This document shows positions 24,707 to 36,304 of a DNA stretch of 64,000 nt, one piece after another (the stretch's first letter is position 1; each line of letters begins with the position of its first letter). A program made the position numbers and the translations under genes. The DNA is from Lomentospora prolificans (taxonomy: Eukaryota; Ascomycota; Sordariomycetes; Microascales; Microascaceae), in contig JARFXM010000011.1 in assembly GCA_029532625.1 (NCBI GenBank), positions 1,488,001 through 1,552,000 of the forward strand, read 5' to 3'. The notes beneath the pieces are model-generated. The model made no database searches. It worked only from the letters and a program-made list of their open reading frames with translations, and had not been told where the DNA came from.

Positions 24707-27633
24707 CTCTGCTAAAACCTAAGCATGAAAAGCGAAAGAGAACAAGAGAGGAGGGATAAGGCGCTCGAGCACGTCGTCCACTTTCTGAGGACTCAAGTGG
24801 CGCCCCAGGTTCTGTGAGAGTCTCGAACCCAGAACATGAAATCTCGGTCTGCAAGGCAAGATGGAGATCTTATAAGCTCGAGAACAAGCCACAAGTTATC
24901 ATTGGCGAAGAAGAATACAAAGTGCCGGATTCAGCAAGTGACTATGGCCGTATTGGGATCAAGGGGTCAAAGCGTGAGATGAAAAGGGACGATGACTAGA
25001 AAGGGTTAAAGTGGACTTTGGGGGATGGGATCTCGAGGAACGATATATACAACATAGCCGGGACTTCGGATTGGGGCCTCAAGGTGGCTCAGGAACCACC
25101 CCAGGTAGTGTGCCAGCAAGACCAAAGTAGGATGCCCCCGCAGTAGTGTCGGTAGCTGACCTTCAGTAAAAGCAACTGTAACGAGGGGTTCACAATACAC
25201 TCCCTGTAGGAGTTGAGAGAGAGAGAACATATTCCTTCTAAATACTGGGCTGGGAAAGTGGCTTAGGATTGAAGTATGGGAATCAGAAAAGACAATGATG
25301 CCATGATAACGAAAGGTTGGCAGCCAACTACCTGAAAAAGGAAAAGAGAGGGGGGAGGAACAGAGACCTCGAGGAAAGAAAAACGAATGCGTGTCTTGTG
25401 GTATGGCGAGGGAGTCAGAAGAAGCAAGTGCCAAGATCCACTCCTTGAATCAAGCCAGTAACGGATCATCGAATTTCTTGACGAGAGAAAAAGATTTTCA
25501 AACAAAGGCATTGTAGTAAATGCAAGGTATTCATAGATTGTTTTTCAGCTATCCCTGATGCCCAGGTGCAGAAGGTGAAGAGAGGTGGTGAGCCGTAGTA
25601 CTGCCGTATTCTGCTTGAGCCTGGAGAGATTTACAACACTAGTAGCCAGGATGGTCTACGGCACGCTGTATCTCTGGGTTCAGGGGTTCAGAAACGTCAA
25701 GTGGCAGGAAGGACGACAGTCTAGAAGGGATAAACAAGAGGAAACAGAAAAGAAGAAAAAAAGGAAAGAAAAGGCGATGGTGGTATCAAACGATATCTAG
25801 CTTGCCGATTGTCCCTGCGGGAGCTATCGGCTGCCACAATTATTGTGGCGTGTCAATTCGAGGCCAAGGGCATGTACGACCTGCATTTCCTATCTTTGAC
25901 CGCACCCAGTGGCTTGATCCTGCACAGAAATTTTGGGCGAGCCTTGTCATACGTCACTACTAGTGAGACCTAATATGCTGGCCATTTGCTAGAGCAAAGG
26001 AAGGGGCTGCGGGAAGAAACCGGGGTCCAAGAAACACCTCAGTGGGAACCAATTCGGGGCTGGCAGACTCCTCAAGGGCGAAGCTTCTAATCTTTGACCC
26101 TTTCGAGAGATGCTGAGCAGAAGGAGAGCCACAAGAAGACAAACCACCTAATTCATAAACCATTAGCTTGACTTGCTTTTCCTGCAACGATTGGGGGTGG
26201 AGAAGAGACAGGAACTGTGGCAATATCCATGATAGGACAATGACCCCTGTTGTTTAAGATCAGACACTGGCACACCTTAGTTTTGTCTTTTTGCCATGCA
26301 AGGATCTATCAACCGATATGCTGGTATAGATCTGGCCTTCCGGCTGTTCGCCGATATGGTCTTCCGACTGGCTGTCGGTGTGGGTGGCAGACCCTTCGGT
26401 TCGCGGGATTTGAACGGGAAACACGCAGACATCCCAGAGTCTTATATGTTTTATCAGAGGATGCTTGGAAGGAGCGCAACGGCCCTGAAACAAACGGGGT
26501 GTCGGTGTCAGTCGCTCAATGCTCGAGGAGTCGAAACGGCGAGAGTACTACGCCCCCTGATACCACGGAGCCAGCCAGTCTAGGGACGATTAAATGTGGC
26601 CGACCCTGCGGTACTGCTGGCGTTGCAACCTACCCTACCAAGAGTTGGCCCGCGCCTCGTTGAGGTAGGGGAGAAAGTACATCGATCAAATCGATGATGT
26701 TGAGGAGAGACGTAAGCTGAGTAACAAACTGTGTGGAGCACCCAGCACTCTACAACCTTAGCTTATAAATTCGTCTCAAACACCTCTCAGGGCCCATTAC
26801 AGCCTGTGCTCGAGTTATAACCTGCAAGCATTTCTATCTTTAGCCGCACGGCCAAAGTTACAAGTAGTTAGGCCCTACTAAGGCTAGCTCTTGGTGGGAG
26901 ACTATTGACAAAAGGGAAAGGGAAAAAGAAAAGCGGGCAGTAGTGGAGAGGTGAGAGTTGAACAAGGCAGTTGTTGCCGTGCAGCGTGTGCATTCTAGAA
27001 TTGGTCTGAAGCGCTATTCCTGAACCATCAATCGACGGTTATTATTATTAATAACCACCAGGTGCTCTCTGATTTCCGCTACGACGTCGGTTAGCTCGAC
27101 TACGGCTCACATAGAGAGACCTGTTAGGAGGAGAATCATTCAGGGGAAAGAGGAGCAGTGGCGCTTATCGGGTTACGTGAGACGAAGCAACATGGGGCGG
27201 TTGACAGCTAGCAGTTCCTTGGCTGGCGCTAGCTGCATGAGCTCACCGTCGGTGCCGCCTGGCAAAGGACCCTCTCCGGATCTGGCTGGGTCTGCTGGCC
27301 AAACCAACCACGGAGAGGAATACACTTCATCAACGGACTTCCCCTGGCAAACCGTGACATCAACGCGCCAACTCGCCTATGCAGGTCGCCCATGAGATGG
27401 AAGGCGTGACATACGATGTAATGATGTCACCTATGGAGGGGTAATGAGGGGCTTAGCTGGAGAGGACTCGGCGGATACAGGGAGATCAGGTAATGCTAGT
27501 AGCGGAATTGCTGTCAAAACTTCAGCTTGGGGAATCGAAGAAGGATCTCCCTCCTTCGTCCCCAAGCTTCCCTTTTGTATTTGACGAGATGCGCTCGCTC
27601 GTACGCCTGACCAACGCATGTGGCCCAACTAGC
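24707..27633. other. intergenic, accessory, partly repeat-derived
   Basis: No intact gene recognised over 2.9 kb. Frames at 25.0-26.6 kb are short and without domains. From about 27480 to 27633 the sequence resembles the inner part of the LTR described next (shared ATGCGCTCG and GCATGTGGCC blocks), so it is probably an older copy of the same repeat. Confidence 0.35.
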
Positions 27634-28054
27634 TGGAAGGGCAGCCAGATGGACTGGCGACAGCCTAGCCAAGTCACAGCAGCCAGCAGTGCCGCTGGCA
27701 ATTACCCCGCGATATCTCTGCAATTCCGACGATAAGCCTTGGGGAAAAGAACGCTTCAGCCAGCGAAGCCATTGCAATGACACTGCGACTTTCCGACGAT
27801 ATTCGCCCGATCATACACATGACCAATGCATATGGCCTAACGATCCGAAGGCACCCCGCATTTAGGATGAAGGCCAGAGACTAGGGATTGAAGGAAGATG
27901 TATAAATACAAATAAGGAGATATCGCAGAAAGAGAAAACGAGGAGAGCGATTAGTGCCTAAATATACCCTACCCCTACCTTACACCTCCTTCACTATTAG
28001 TTCACTATCATATTGTGCCTCTTCGCTCTAACCTTGACGACCCCTACCCTGACA
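27634..28054 (-). mobile_element. solo LTR, copy A (minus orientation)
   Basis: Read on the minus strand this 421-bp unit begins TGTCAGGG and ends TGCCCTTCCA, i.e. the TG...CA ends expected of an LTR. It is a diverged copy of the 28117-28562 unit over its whole length, in the opposite orientation. No gag/pol coding sequence is attached on either side, so it looks like a solo LTR left by recombination. Flanking TAGC/GAGC (27630-27633 and 28055-28058) match at 3 of 4 bases and may be a decayed target-site duplication. Confidence 0.6.
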
Positions 28055-28116
28055 GAGCCCTTCTAGGTTCTCTCTATCTGTACTCCCTATATATCAGTAT
28101 ATATAGAAATATATCC

Positions 28117-28562
28117 TGTCAGGGGCGGGTCGTCATGATTAGAGTGAAGAGGCACAATATGACAGCGAACTAGTAGTGAAGGAGGTGTAAGGTAGGGGTA
28201 GGGTGTATTCAAGAATCAATCGCTCTCCTCTTTTTCTCTTTTCTATCAAGTATCCTCAGTATTTATCTTCCTTCAATCCTAGTCTCTAGTCTTCACCCTA
28301 GACGCAGGTGGTCTTCGAATCGCTTGCGAGGACCTAGGGTATCCTAGTAGAAAGCTCACCGCTAGTTAGGCCACATGCGTTTGGTCATGCGTGTGGTCGA
28401 GCGCATATCGTGGGAAAGTCGTAATATCACTGCAATCGCTTCACTGAAGCGTTCTTCCTCTAATGCTTATCCTCGGAATTGCCAGCGGGGAATATCGCGG
28501 GGTAATTGCGGCGCTGCCGCCAGCTGTGACTTGGCTAGGCTCTCCATCTGTCTGCCCTTGCA
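28117..28562 (+). mobile_element. solo LTR, copy B (plus orientation)
   Basis: This 446-bp unit begins TGTCAGGGGCGGG and ends TGCCCTTGCA. It is flanked by an exact 4-bp direct repeat ATCC (28113-28116 and 28563-28566), consistent with a target-site duplication. It shares long blocks with copy A in inverse orientation: GAAGAGGCACAATATGA, GTGAAGGAGGTGTAAGG, AGGGGTAGGGT, TCCTTCAATCC and TGACTTGGCTAGGCT. No internal retroelement domain is present. The family (Copia or Gypsy) cannot be told from the LTR alone. Confidence 0.65.
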
Positions 28563-28703
28563 ATCCTTTATAATACTCTAAACTAGTTTAAAATAAATTT
28601 CAGAGTATAATTTATAACTAGTTTAGAAGTAAATAGAAGTGAAATTCTTTCATAAATCTAAGGATAGAACAATGCTTTTATACTAAAAGTTAACCTGAGG
28701 TAT
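28563..28703. other. very AT-rich block
   Basis: A short AT-rich stretch with repeated CTAGTTTA-type inverted motifs (TAAACTAGTTTA and AACTAGTTTAG). It separates two LTR-like blocks and looks like repeat-induced-mutation debris, but I have no measured dinucleotide indices. Confidence 0.4.
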
Positions 28704-29058
28704 TGTTACGGGCTTACCCCATACTCCCCCTTCGGCATCGGTGCCTACCGATGCATCGGCGCAGTCGCCGCAGGCCTGGCTCCGACCGCACCCCGGTTAC
28801 TAGCCCCTGAGCGTTCCCGGTGAACTACTAGCTGGCGCCCCATGTACCGGATCGCTGGCTCGGCTAGCCCCATACTCCTTAATCCTTACTCCTTCTTCCG
28901 TCTTCCTCTCTTCGCCTCTTCCTCTAGACTCATTCGGCCTCACCTAGTGTATCGCCTAGGTGGCTAGCCTTTACACTCATGTTCACATGAATATAAGATG
29001 GGGCGAATCGTGTTCATCGGAGATGGCTTTGCTTATGTAATTCACCACTGTAACCTCA
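28704..29058. mobile_element. possible solo LTR of a second family
   Basis: The block starts TGTTACGGGCTTACCCC and ends GTAACCTCA, with terminal TGTTAC/GTAAC complementarity and TG...CA ends. Inside are a TATAAGATG and pyrimidine-rich clusters. Flanks GGTAT (28699-28703) and GGTGA (29059-29063) are only a partial duplication match. Orientation and family are uncertain. Confidence 0.35.
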
Positions 29059-30286
29059 GGTGAGGTGCTCCACTATACCTTAGGTCGTATCCATTGATGT
29101 CTCCCAGAAGAACACCCTTCTCAACCAAGTGAGACCCCTGAATCAAAGACGACACAACAAACGACTTACCCACTAAGTATCAGCCCCGGAATTCTTCCTG
29201 CATCGACCATCATGTTAAAAGATATGTTTAAGGCCCTTAGGTTAAATTTATCAGCAGCTGCCTATCCTTATTTCAGTTGAAATCTGCACGCCTGGCAAGG
29301 TGTCGCATGTTCGGTGGCAAACAATTCGGCGTAGCCACGTAATGAGGAAGCAATTCACGAAACATGGAAAACACAAAAATGGGCGTTGTCGGTTTATGGA
29401 GAGCAAACGTGTGCGAATCCTCGATTGAAAGTACCAAAGGTCAAGCCAGGCTATAATAGAAGAGGGGGAGCGGAGAACAGCAACTTCAAGGTTAGATCAA
29501 GGATATCCTAGCTCGAAGCTGATTGGGACCTTGACGATCATTGCCACAAACTCTCTGGGTATCGCTCGCCGCCTCACTTGAGCCGCCCGGGTTGATCACG
29601 ACGACGTTCGCCCCACGCAACCGTTCGCGGGCAGAAGCCGCCCCATAATGACTCAACCACTTTGGGAAATGAAGATAATGCGGAGATGGACACCTCGGTG
29701 CTCGCCTCAAGTCTCGAAACAGCAACCGCCGAGGATATTGCGGTGGGTAGGGAGCCCACTAAGATTGCGAGCAGAGGAAACGCAGCTCTTCTAGGTTTGG
29801 ATTCAAGGTCAGCTGGTTGAATCTCGACGTCAGAGTGGTCTCTATAATAACTTATACGACTACCTTCGGCGTCACAAATTCAGACTCCGAGTCCGAATGA
29901 GGCGGTGGCCGACTCGGCTTTTGTCTCAAGACAAGGAATCTCCCGCAAGATGATGTCGTATCCGGTGTGCCTGACACCAAGATGTTCGCCCGGCATATGT
30001 GTTCCGGGCGTCATAGTCAGGAGAGAAGGCTCTCCGCGCTCTTGTATAAATAGCGGGAGAGTCCTCTGAGCCACGAATATCTCTCGCCTCTACGGTGTAA
30101 ACAATAATAAAATTCTAACGACTTCAGACAAGAGACCCTGCAGCAGACGAGCCATCCAAGTGAGTCCATATATTAATAGCCCTCAAGCTCTATTCACGCT
30201 CTAATTCACGAGCTGACACTAATGTACGTAGACCTTGATCACCTCGTTGCAGTGCACCCCGGAATCAAGAAAGAAACAGGCGCCAA
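29059..30286. other. intergenic with promoter of the small gene
   Basis: No gene recognised. A clear TATAAATA box lies at 30045-30052. Downstream, a consensus intron in the leader runs 30160-30231 (GTGAGT donor, CTGAC/CTAAT branch region, CGTAG acceptor), so transcription into the following small frame is plausible. Confidence 0.45.
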
Positions 30287-30481
30287 ATGGAAAGTTCTTA
30301 TACACTCAGTACTGGAGGTAGTCGCTCGTCCGTGACTATTCACCACGCCCCTCGTGGGTCTAATGAAGAAGCAAGGTTGAGGACCTTTGACGAGTTCGCG
30401 AAGCAGAAGAGGAACAGGGAGATGGCAGCAAACCAAGCGCAACGCGAAGCGAGGGAATGGAAGCGACGAAGCGGAAAATAA
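30287..30481 (+). CDS. hypothetical small protein (64 aa)
   Basis: This 64-aa frame starts in a good context (CCAAATGG). It follows a TATA box 235-242 bp upstream and a well-formed 72-bp leader intron. The protein has a Ser/Thr-rich first third and a highly charged helical C-terminus (EEARLRTFDEFAKQKRNREM... ending KRRSGK), which may form an amphipathic or coiled helix. I recognise no family. The combination of TATA box, leader intron and start context is why I list it rather than treat it as noise. Confidence 0.4.
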   Translation: MESSYTLSTGGSRSSVTIHHAPRGSNEEARLRTFDEFAKQKRNREMAANQAQREAREWKRRSGK

Positions 30482-33400
30482 GTTTCTTCTCGTACTAAAG
30501 AACTCTCCCGGGGCCACATCATACACATTGTGGCATATACGGTGCTTGTTGATGCTTATTAGCCCTTTGAGTCTAGAAGCGCAAAGCCAAGGAATAGCGA
30601 TGCCGACACACTTCTCAACATTCCTGACCCTTGGTCATCTCGGCTGTATGATAGTGTAAAATAGAGACGGGATGAAAACATAAGGAACACTGCCTTTTTA
30701 CTATCATTTTATTCACCCCATCGAACCTTTTGAGTAAGTGGTGTAGATTGATGCAAAGTGAGTAGTATTTCGAAATCGTACCTTCGACTTTGTGAAGATC
30801 TGCCAGCCACAGCTAGATGCATCTCGACAATAATTGCCCATGAATAATGCGTGGGCATCATTGTAGAGGTGAAGGATTTACCCAAGCCGTATAGGATTAT
30901 AGTATTGATGGGTTGTTTTGATGCTCCAACGGATGTGAAATGAAATCACCTTTGACGAGACGTGTCGATTCATTTTTTTCGCGACGGCCTGTGTGTTTAA
31001 TGCTGGAATTTCTTGCATGCATGCAAACCCATCGTCTCCTATTTTCGAGTGTAGAATCTAGGACGCGGTGAGTGTCGTTGGTGTTGGCAGATCGCATCTG
31101 ACTGGCCATGCTTAGAGAATCTATATGAAGAAGTGACGGGGTTTTCCAGAGCTCGCCAGAGTGCGTCTCAACGTTTCAGGAAACAATCAATGCAATGATA
31201 AGATGAAAAGTTTACCCGGGCGCATTGTTCGGGCCGATGAGAGGGAAGAACACGTCCCAGCTCCTTGCCGCGAAGGTCGTCCGTGTAATCAGTCTTATCA
31301 GAGATGATGCCGAGTCTAGATCTTGGTGCTCCCAGAGGAGCAAAGCATTTGTGCTGTATCACTAAATCTAAGGCAGTCTCTAGAAAGGAAGAGGCCCTGA
31401 AAGAATATACATTGCATAGACAAAGGGCTAGAATGCAATTTTACCAAAGGGCAACAAAACTGCTAGCGTCTAGATTAGTGGGATTGAGACTTTGATGTGA
31501 GGTCGATGCGGCTGTTACGGCTGTTACGAAGGTTAGCATGACTTGATATACATCACACTCCCATGGTTGGTTAGATAAGCTGTTGATGACTTGAGGTAGT
31601 AGAAGCCTAGTTTAAACATGCAGAGAAGTGCCAGGCAAATGCACTTCCACAAGTCTCTGCATGCGCGAGCATATACCAGGAGCATTTGGGGATAACAATC
31701 TAACAATTTCACATCTCTTTGGCGGCAGCAAAGGAACCCAACAAGGTCAGATGCTACTATGCATAAAGCATTTATTTTCATCCGTCCTTGGTCTGAGACT
31801 CTTTTCAGGGTTGATGCCTTCCAGCACCTATTGTCCAGTCCGCATGTAGTAGACAGTTTGTAAACACAGTATTAATACCGAACTCCAATCCTTCACTTGC
31901 ATGTCGCCTCGACCCCAAGAGTATTGATACTTGACCTTGAAGTAAGTTTGCAAGAGCTTGACGAGTTATTCGAAATCGGTCTATTCAATGATGGCCTAAC
32001 CTGCGTTAATCAAGTGCATACGATTGTGTGTGCGCAGTGCAGACTTCCCGTTATAGGCTCCTCAGGATTTATGATTCATCATCTGGTGGCCGTTGATCGC
32101 CGCAGGCAAAGCGATCCCAGTACCAGGTCCTCGGGGGTGTGGAGTCGGCCGGGGAAGGAGCCGCCGGCTGGTGGCCGTTCCCTTCCTAGTCGGAAAAAGT
32201 GCTCCTGGCCAAAATATCATCGCCAGCCAGGCTGGTTCTGCTAAAAAAATTGTTTGCCAGCTGTACCTTCGTAGACAGATAATAGCACCACTAGTGCAAG
32301 GTAAAAGTGATGATCCAATCCGTTGAAGATCACCACTGGCCAGCGGCATCCAAATGCAAGCGTTTCTGCAGCCCTGAGCTGTGCCACTACTGACCAGAGA
32401 CTCCCATTGTATCGCACTAAGAGCACTAATTTTCCAGAGAAGAGCTCATTTAGATTATTAGTCAGTCACCAACTGTGGAGCAATCATTTGGACGCTGGCA
32501 ACGGCAATGCAGCAGGACTGCGATCTTGCCTGGGGACCAGAACCTGAGCAGCTGGCCAGCCAGCGAGCAAGGCACCGGGGGCTTGTAGACCCAGGGCAGG
32601 CCCCATCCTTGTTGAGCTGAAGTTTACCATTGCCAATCGCCAGCGTCAACGTCGATCATGGAGGAGTTTGTCCTGTGAGACTAGGGAAAAAAAAAAAAAA
32701 AAAACCAACTCTCCCGCCATGCTTTGAATATATCTTCTACCTGCAGTTGGTATCACACCCACATCTGGGAGCTGACAGGACGTGGCTTGTTGGGGCCGTC
32801 CTCCGCCCGCGATCTATAAACAAGACAGACGGCATCGAATCGATCCTCAATGCAAGTAAGTTATCATGCCATCTCGCCAATGCTCGACATCACGATGCAA
32901 GAGAGCAAGCTCTTTAGCAAAAACGCCAACACGCCACCAACTTTGTGTCCTTTCTTTTGTCAGATGTGACGAATTGCGAGTGCCCAAAAGGTACAAAAGG
33001 TATTAGTCCAGTCAGAAAATAACAACATTGTCTTGCTCTAATAGCCCGAGAAATTGCCCGATAGACACCTGCGAGTGTGATGGCCAGAATCGGTCTTTCT
33101 ACAACGACGGTGCCTGCTCACGACTCAGACAACGGTCAATTGATCTCAGAACCAGCCCGGCCCTTTGCAATTTTTTTCTTTTCCGTTTTTACTTTCTTTT
33201 CTTTTCTTTTCTTTTTTTCTTTTTTTTTTGTTGGTTGGTTTCGGGATCGATGCACTAATTTCTCAGGCCCCTCATCCCGACATGCCGGTCCCGCTGCTCC
33301 CATGTTTCTGCACCACTGAGACTCGTTCCCTAACCTTTGGGAGGCTGGCTGTTAGCCCGCCTGGCGCGTCGGCGAATCGCTAGAGCAGCCCTACCGGCAA

Positions 33401-34253
33401 TTGACCATTCCAGTGGCCACATCAAAGAAGACGTATTGACGTTGAGGCGTCGCGAGATATGCCAGCCCTCCTTTCTCAGTCTCATCACCACCGTCACAAA
33501 TCAAGAAGGAGTGGACACCCTCATTTACACCCCCCTTCCTTTTGCCCCCTTGCCTGGGCCCTGAAATCAACTGCCAAGTATAGAAAGTCTAGGGCGGGTC
33601 TCTGCTCCCCCACTGCCTGGATGGCTGGCCTACTAAAATCTCGCTCCCCTGACATCGTGGCTTCTTGAAATCGACATAGCGCTTTCAGCCTCATCACTCT
33701 ATTGATAGGCACTAATATTAGGCCCTTGCCTGTCAGGTGGCGGACCCTTTTCCAAGTACAACGTATTTGGCCGAATGTCCTCTTGTGATCTGGTCGCTGG
33801 CTGCGTCTCCTCCGTAACCGTTGGCGACCCACCTCTTTCCATTCACGCCCAACAAGTGGTGATCGGATGCCTCGATGCGTCGCAAGAGCCATCTAGTGCG
33901 CCGGCATAGGGTTGGCGCCGTATGCACACCATTTTCGGTGCCTGTCGTGATGTCTCGAACTTCAGACTACTATATAACTATGAGGACTGCCACTCCTCGC
34001 CGATCACCCGCATCAAGACCCGGTTAACCTTGGCGACGCACACTCTCACTCGATGCCCCTCCTCTAGTCCTTTTCCCAAGACAAAACGAAGCTTGTCCGA
34101 CTTGGCCGTTTATCTACTTCTACCCCCCCCTTCGGGAATTCAGCACGTTCGTATCTTTGTCCCCTACTGGGAATATAACTGGGAATCTGGTAGAGACTCG
34201 TGTTGCGAGGTGTTCCTAAGAGCAGCAATCATTGATCCCATCGCAAAGCGACC
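30482..34253. other. intergenic, accessory
   Basis: 3.8 kb with no supported gene. It contains an 18-base A run (32687-32704), a polypyrimidine tract (about 33170-33235) and C/T-rich sequence up to the bZIP start that is probably its promoter and leader. Sequence at 32.0-32.6 kb is rich in CCAGC/GCTGG words but has no recognisable product. Confidence 0.4.
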
Positions 34254-35152
34254 ATGGCCCCGCGACGTTCTGGTCTTTACTCCCTCCTTAACGATAGATC
34301 CTCCGAAGACGATATGATGTCTGAATCCGATATTCATAGCGGGAATACCAGTGACGGTCCTGCCTCTCCGCCCCCTTCTCGAAGCCACTCACGGGTCGCC
34401 TCCAACAGCCCGAATGGGCTACTAACTCCAACGTCCATGGGATCCCGCCTCCATGTCGGTCCGTGAGCTCCCCTTCGCATATTTCATTCCCCGTCATCCC
34501 CTTAAGCAATTTCAACCCTCATCCTCGAATTCCTGTAACCAACTTTCTTATAACAGACCATATGCATACCTCACCTCATAGCTCGTATTATCGTGGCGCA
34601 GGCCAAGGGCACCTGCAGTACGGTTCCGGACATGCAAGTTACTCATCACCTGTAGCAATGGGTCACCCGGACAGGTGCGCACAGAGCGTGGCTATTCCCG
34701 GAGCGCCGGGATCTTTCCAACTTGGCATGCATCCAGGCCAAGGGGGACTGATTCCACTGGGCAGTTTGCAAGGACCCATGAGATCGGACGAGTCGACAAT
34801 GGCACAAGGCCTGTCATCTTTGAACAAACCAGTCGAAGATATGTTCCCCGTACGTATCGATACATATACGGCTTCCAAAGAAGCTGGCGACAAACGACAG
34901 AAGAATGCAGACGCATCCGCCCGTTACCGACGGCGGAAAGCTGACCAGGCGGCTGAGGAAAAGTCAAAAATGGCCCAACTGCAAGAGGAAAACAGGTACC
35001 TCGGCGGTCGGGTGATTGAACTTACACGGCAAAGAGAATTTTACCGCTCGGAGAGGCAGGCTCTACGAGAGCTTTTGCTTACCGTACCCGAGCTCAAGGA
35101 CGCCGCCAAGAACCGTCCGCCCACCCCTCTGCCACCCTTTGACGAGCATTGA
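34254..35152 (+). CDS. bZIP transcription factor
   Basis: Two-exon model 34254-34462 plus 34582-35152 (259 aa). The basic region KRQKNADASARYRRRK has the canonical N-x7-R of bZIP DNA-binding regions and is followed by a leucine-zipper-like helix (L-E-E-N-R-Y-L...V-I-E-L...). The C-terminus PTPLPPFDEH is acidic/proline-rich. The N-terminus is Ser/Pro-rich. The splice is not settled: the strong GTGAGC donor (34463) fits a CATAG acceptor ending at 34581, while a weaker donor at 34459 fits the better pyrimidine-tract acceptor ending at 34556; both keep the frame. The basic region resembles fungal bZIPs of the amino-acid/sulfur control type, but the specific regulator is not identifiable. Its target genes are unknown. 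Confidence 0.75.
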
Positions 35153-36304
35153 GACGAAGCGCTGTTCATGGTTCGATGTACCGCCTTGTTCGATTATCTT
35201 GCGATTTGGTCTCTCCCTTTTTCTTTTACTACTACATGTACAATATATGATCACGGAGTTTACTTTCTGTTCTAAGGGTCTTCAGACGGCGAAGCTAGAA
35301 GTCCGGTATGGGGTCACCGTCGGCACAGGTCACTGGAGCCTCGGTGACATAGATACTGGTCTAGGAAGGGCAAAAGGAATTGGAGGTTTTTGAATTTACG
35401 ATGAGTACTAGAGAAACGAAGAACTGCATGTTCATAGGCCTACCAGCAATGCTTACATGTCCGCCAGGCTGGCCCCTGTTCATGGTACGCTGCCCGCCCA
35501 ACGTCATTGGGACTCAAGAGACACGGATGAGCGGCTTGGCAATGGTAGAGTTACCTCGAGGGCTGTCGATCTAGGGTACTGGGTACCAGGGCCTTGTTTT
35601 CCACAGCCCTGTCCTGTCGTGGACAAAGGTGAACAGCTTTCCTGCTTCAAAATCTTCGCTTTCGCGTTGGGGAAAGCATATCCCATGGTTTCCCTCAATG
35701 GTTTCCAAGCTTTCGAACATTGCTGATGCCTGGAATCACAACTTAGGTCTTTCGTACCCTTCCTTGCTTGTAAGTGGTGATATATTTCGCCCTTCAACAG
35801 AGCCAGCACCACCCACGCTCCGCATAGCTCTATGAGGCACCTTCAAGACGATACGACACGTGGAGTAACATCGCGGTTAGGATGCGTAAAGTCAGGCTAT
35901 TACCTGCATCCTGGGGTTGCCAAGATACTATCTTGCTTCGTGGTAGCAGAGAATGAGACGTCCGCTGGCCCCTCCCTAAACCCCCCTCCCCCCCACCAAA
36001 GAACTATGTGCCGCAAGCCAGAACGATTCATGTGCCCTTGTATTTTTCATGCCTACATCATCTTAATGTCTGCTGCGGACGTTTTGTAAGATATACTTCT
36101 TTTAATCAGCGTGAGTTATTCTCCCTTGGGTAGGGTAATCGCCCAACCGCCCAATCTGCAAGATTCGGTTCGCAGACGGACCGCCCATCCCCTTTTCATC
36201 TCGTGCCCGCATAACCAAAACAAGACCAGAGGGGCCAATTAATCTCTCTGAGGCGGATTTCCGAGATGGATGCGTAATGGGGGGTCGTCATTGGAACTCG
36301 ATTC
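35153..36304. other. intergenic, nothing recognised
   Basis: Spans the 3' side of the bZIP gene and the 3' side of the next gene (convergent). Short frames here have no domain or splice support. Confidence 0.45.

Larger units (their letters stand above)
27634..28562. repeat. ~0.93 kb imperfect inverted repeat (head-to-head LTRs)
   Basis: Copies A and B together form an imperfect palindrome with arms of about 420-450 bp and a 62-bp spacer (28055-28116). The spacer itself contains a small near-palindrome around CTATATATCAGTATATATAG (28087-28106). The arms differ by many substitutions and small indels, so the two insertions are old or have been mutated independently. Confidence 0.7.

Noticed and set aside
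26250..26663. 137-aa and 95-aa overlapping frames
   Set aside because: Both frames have equal and unconvincing coding character, with no start context, splice or domain support.
29492..29759. Minus-strand frame with RLRGANVVVINPGGSSEAAS, reminiscent of a short-chain dehydrogenase start
   Set aside because: Similarity is short; the Gly-rich cofactor motif and catalytic YxxxK are absent. Too weak to annotate.
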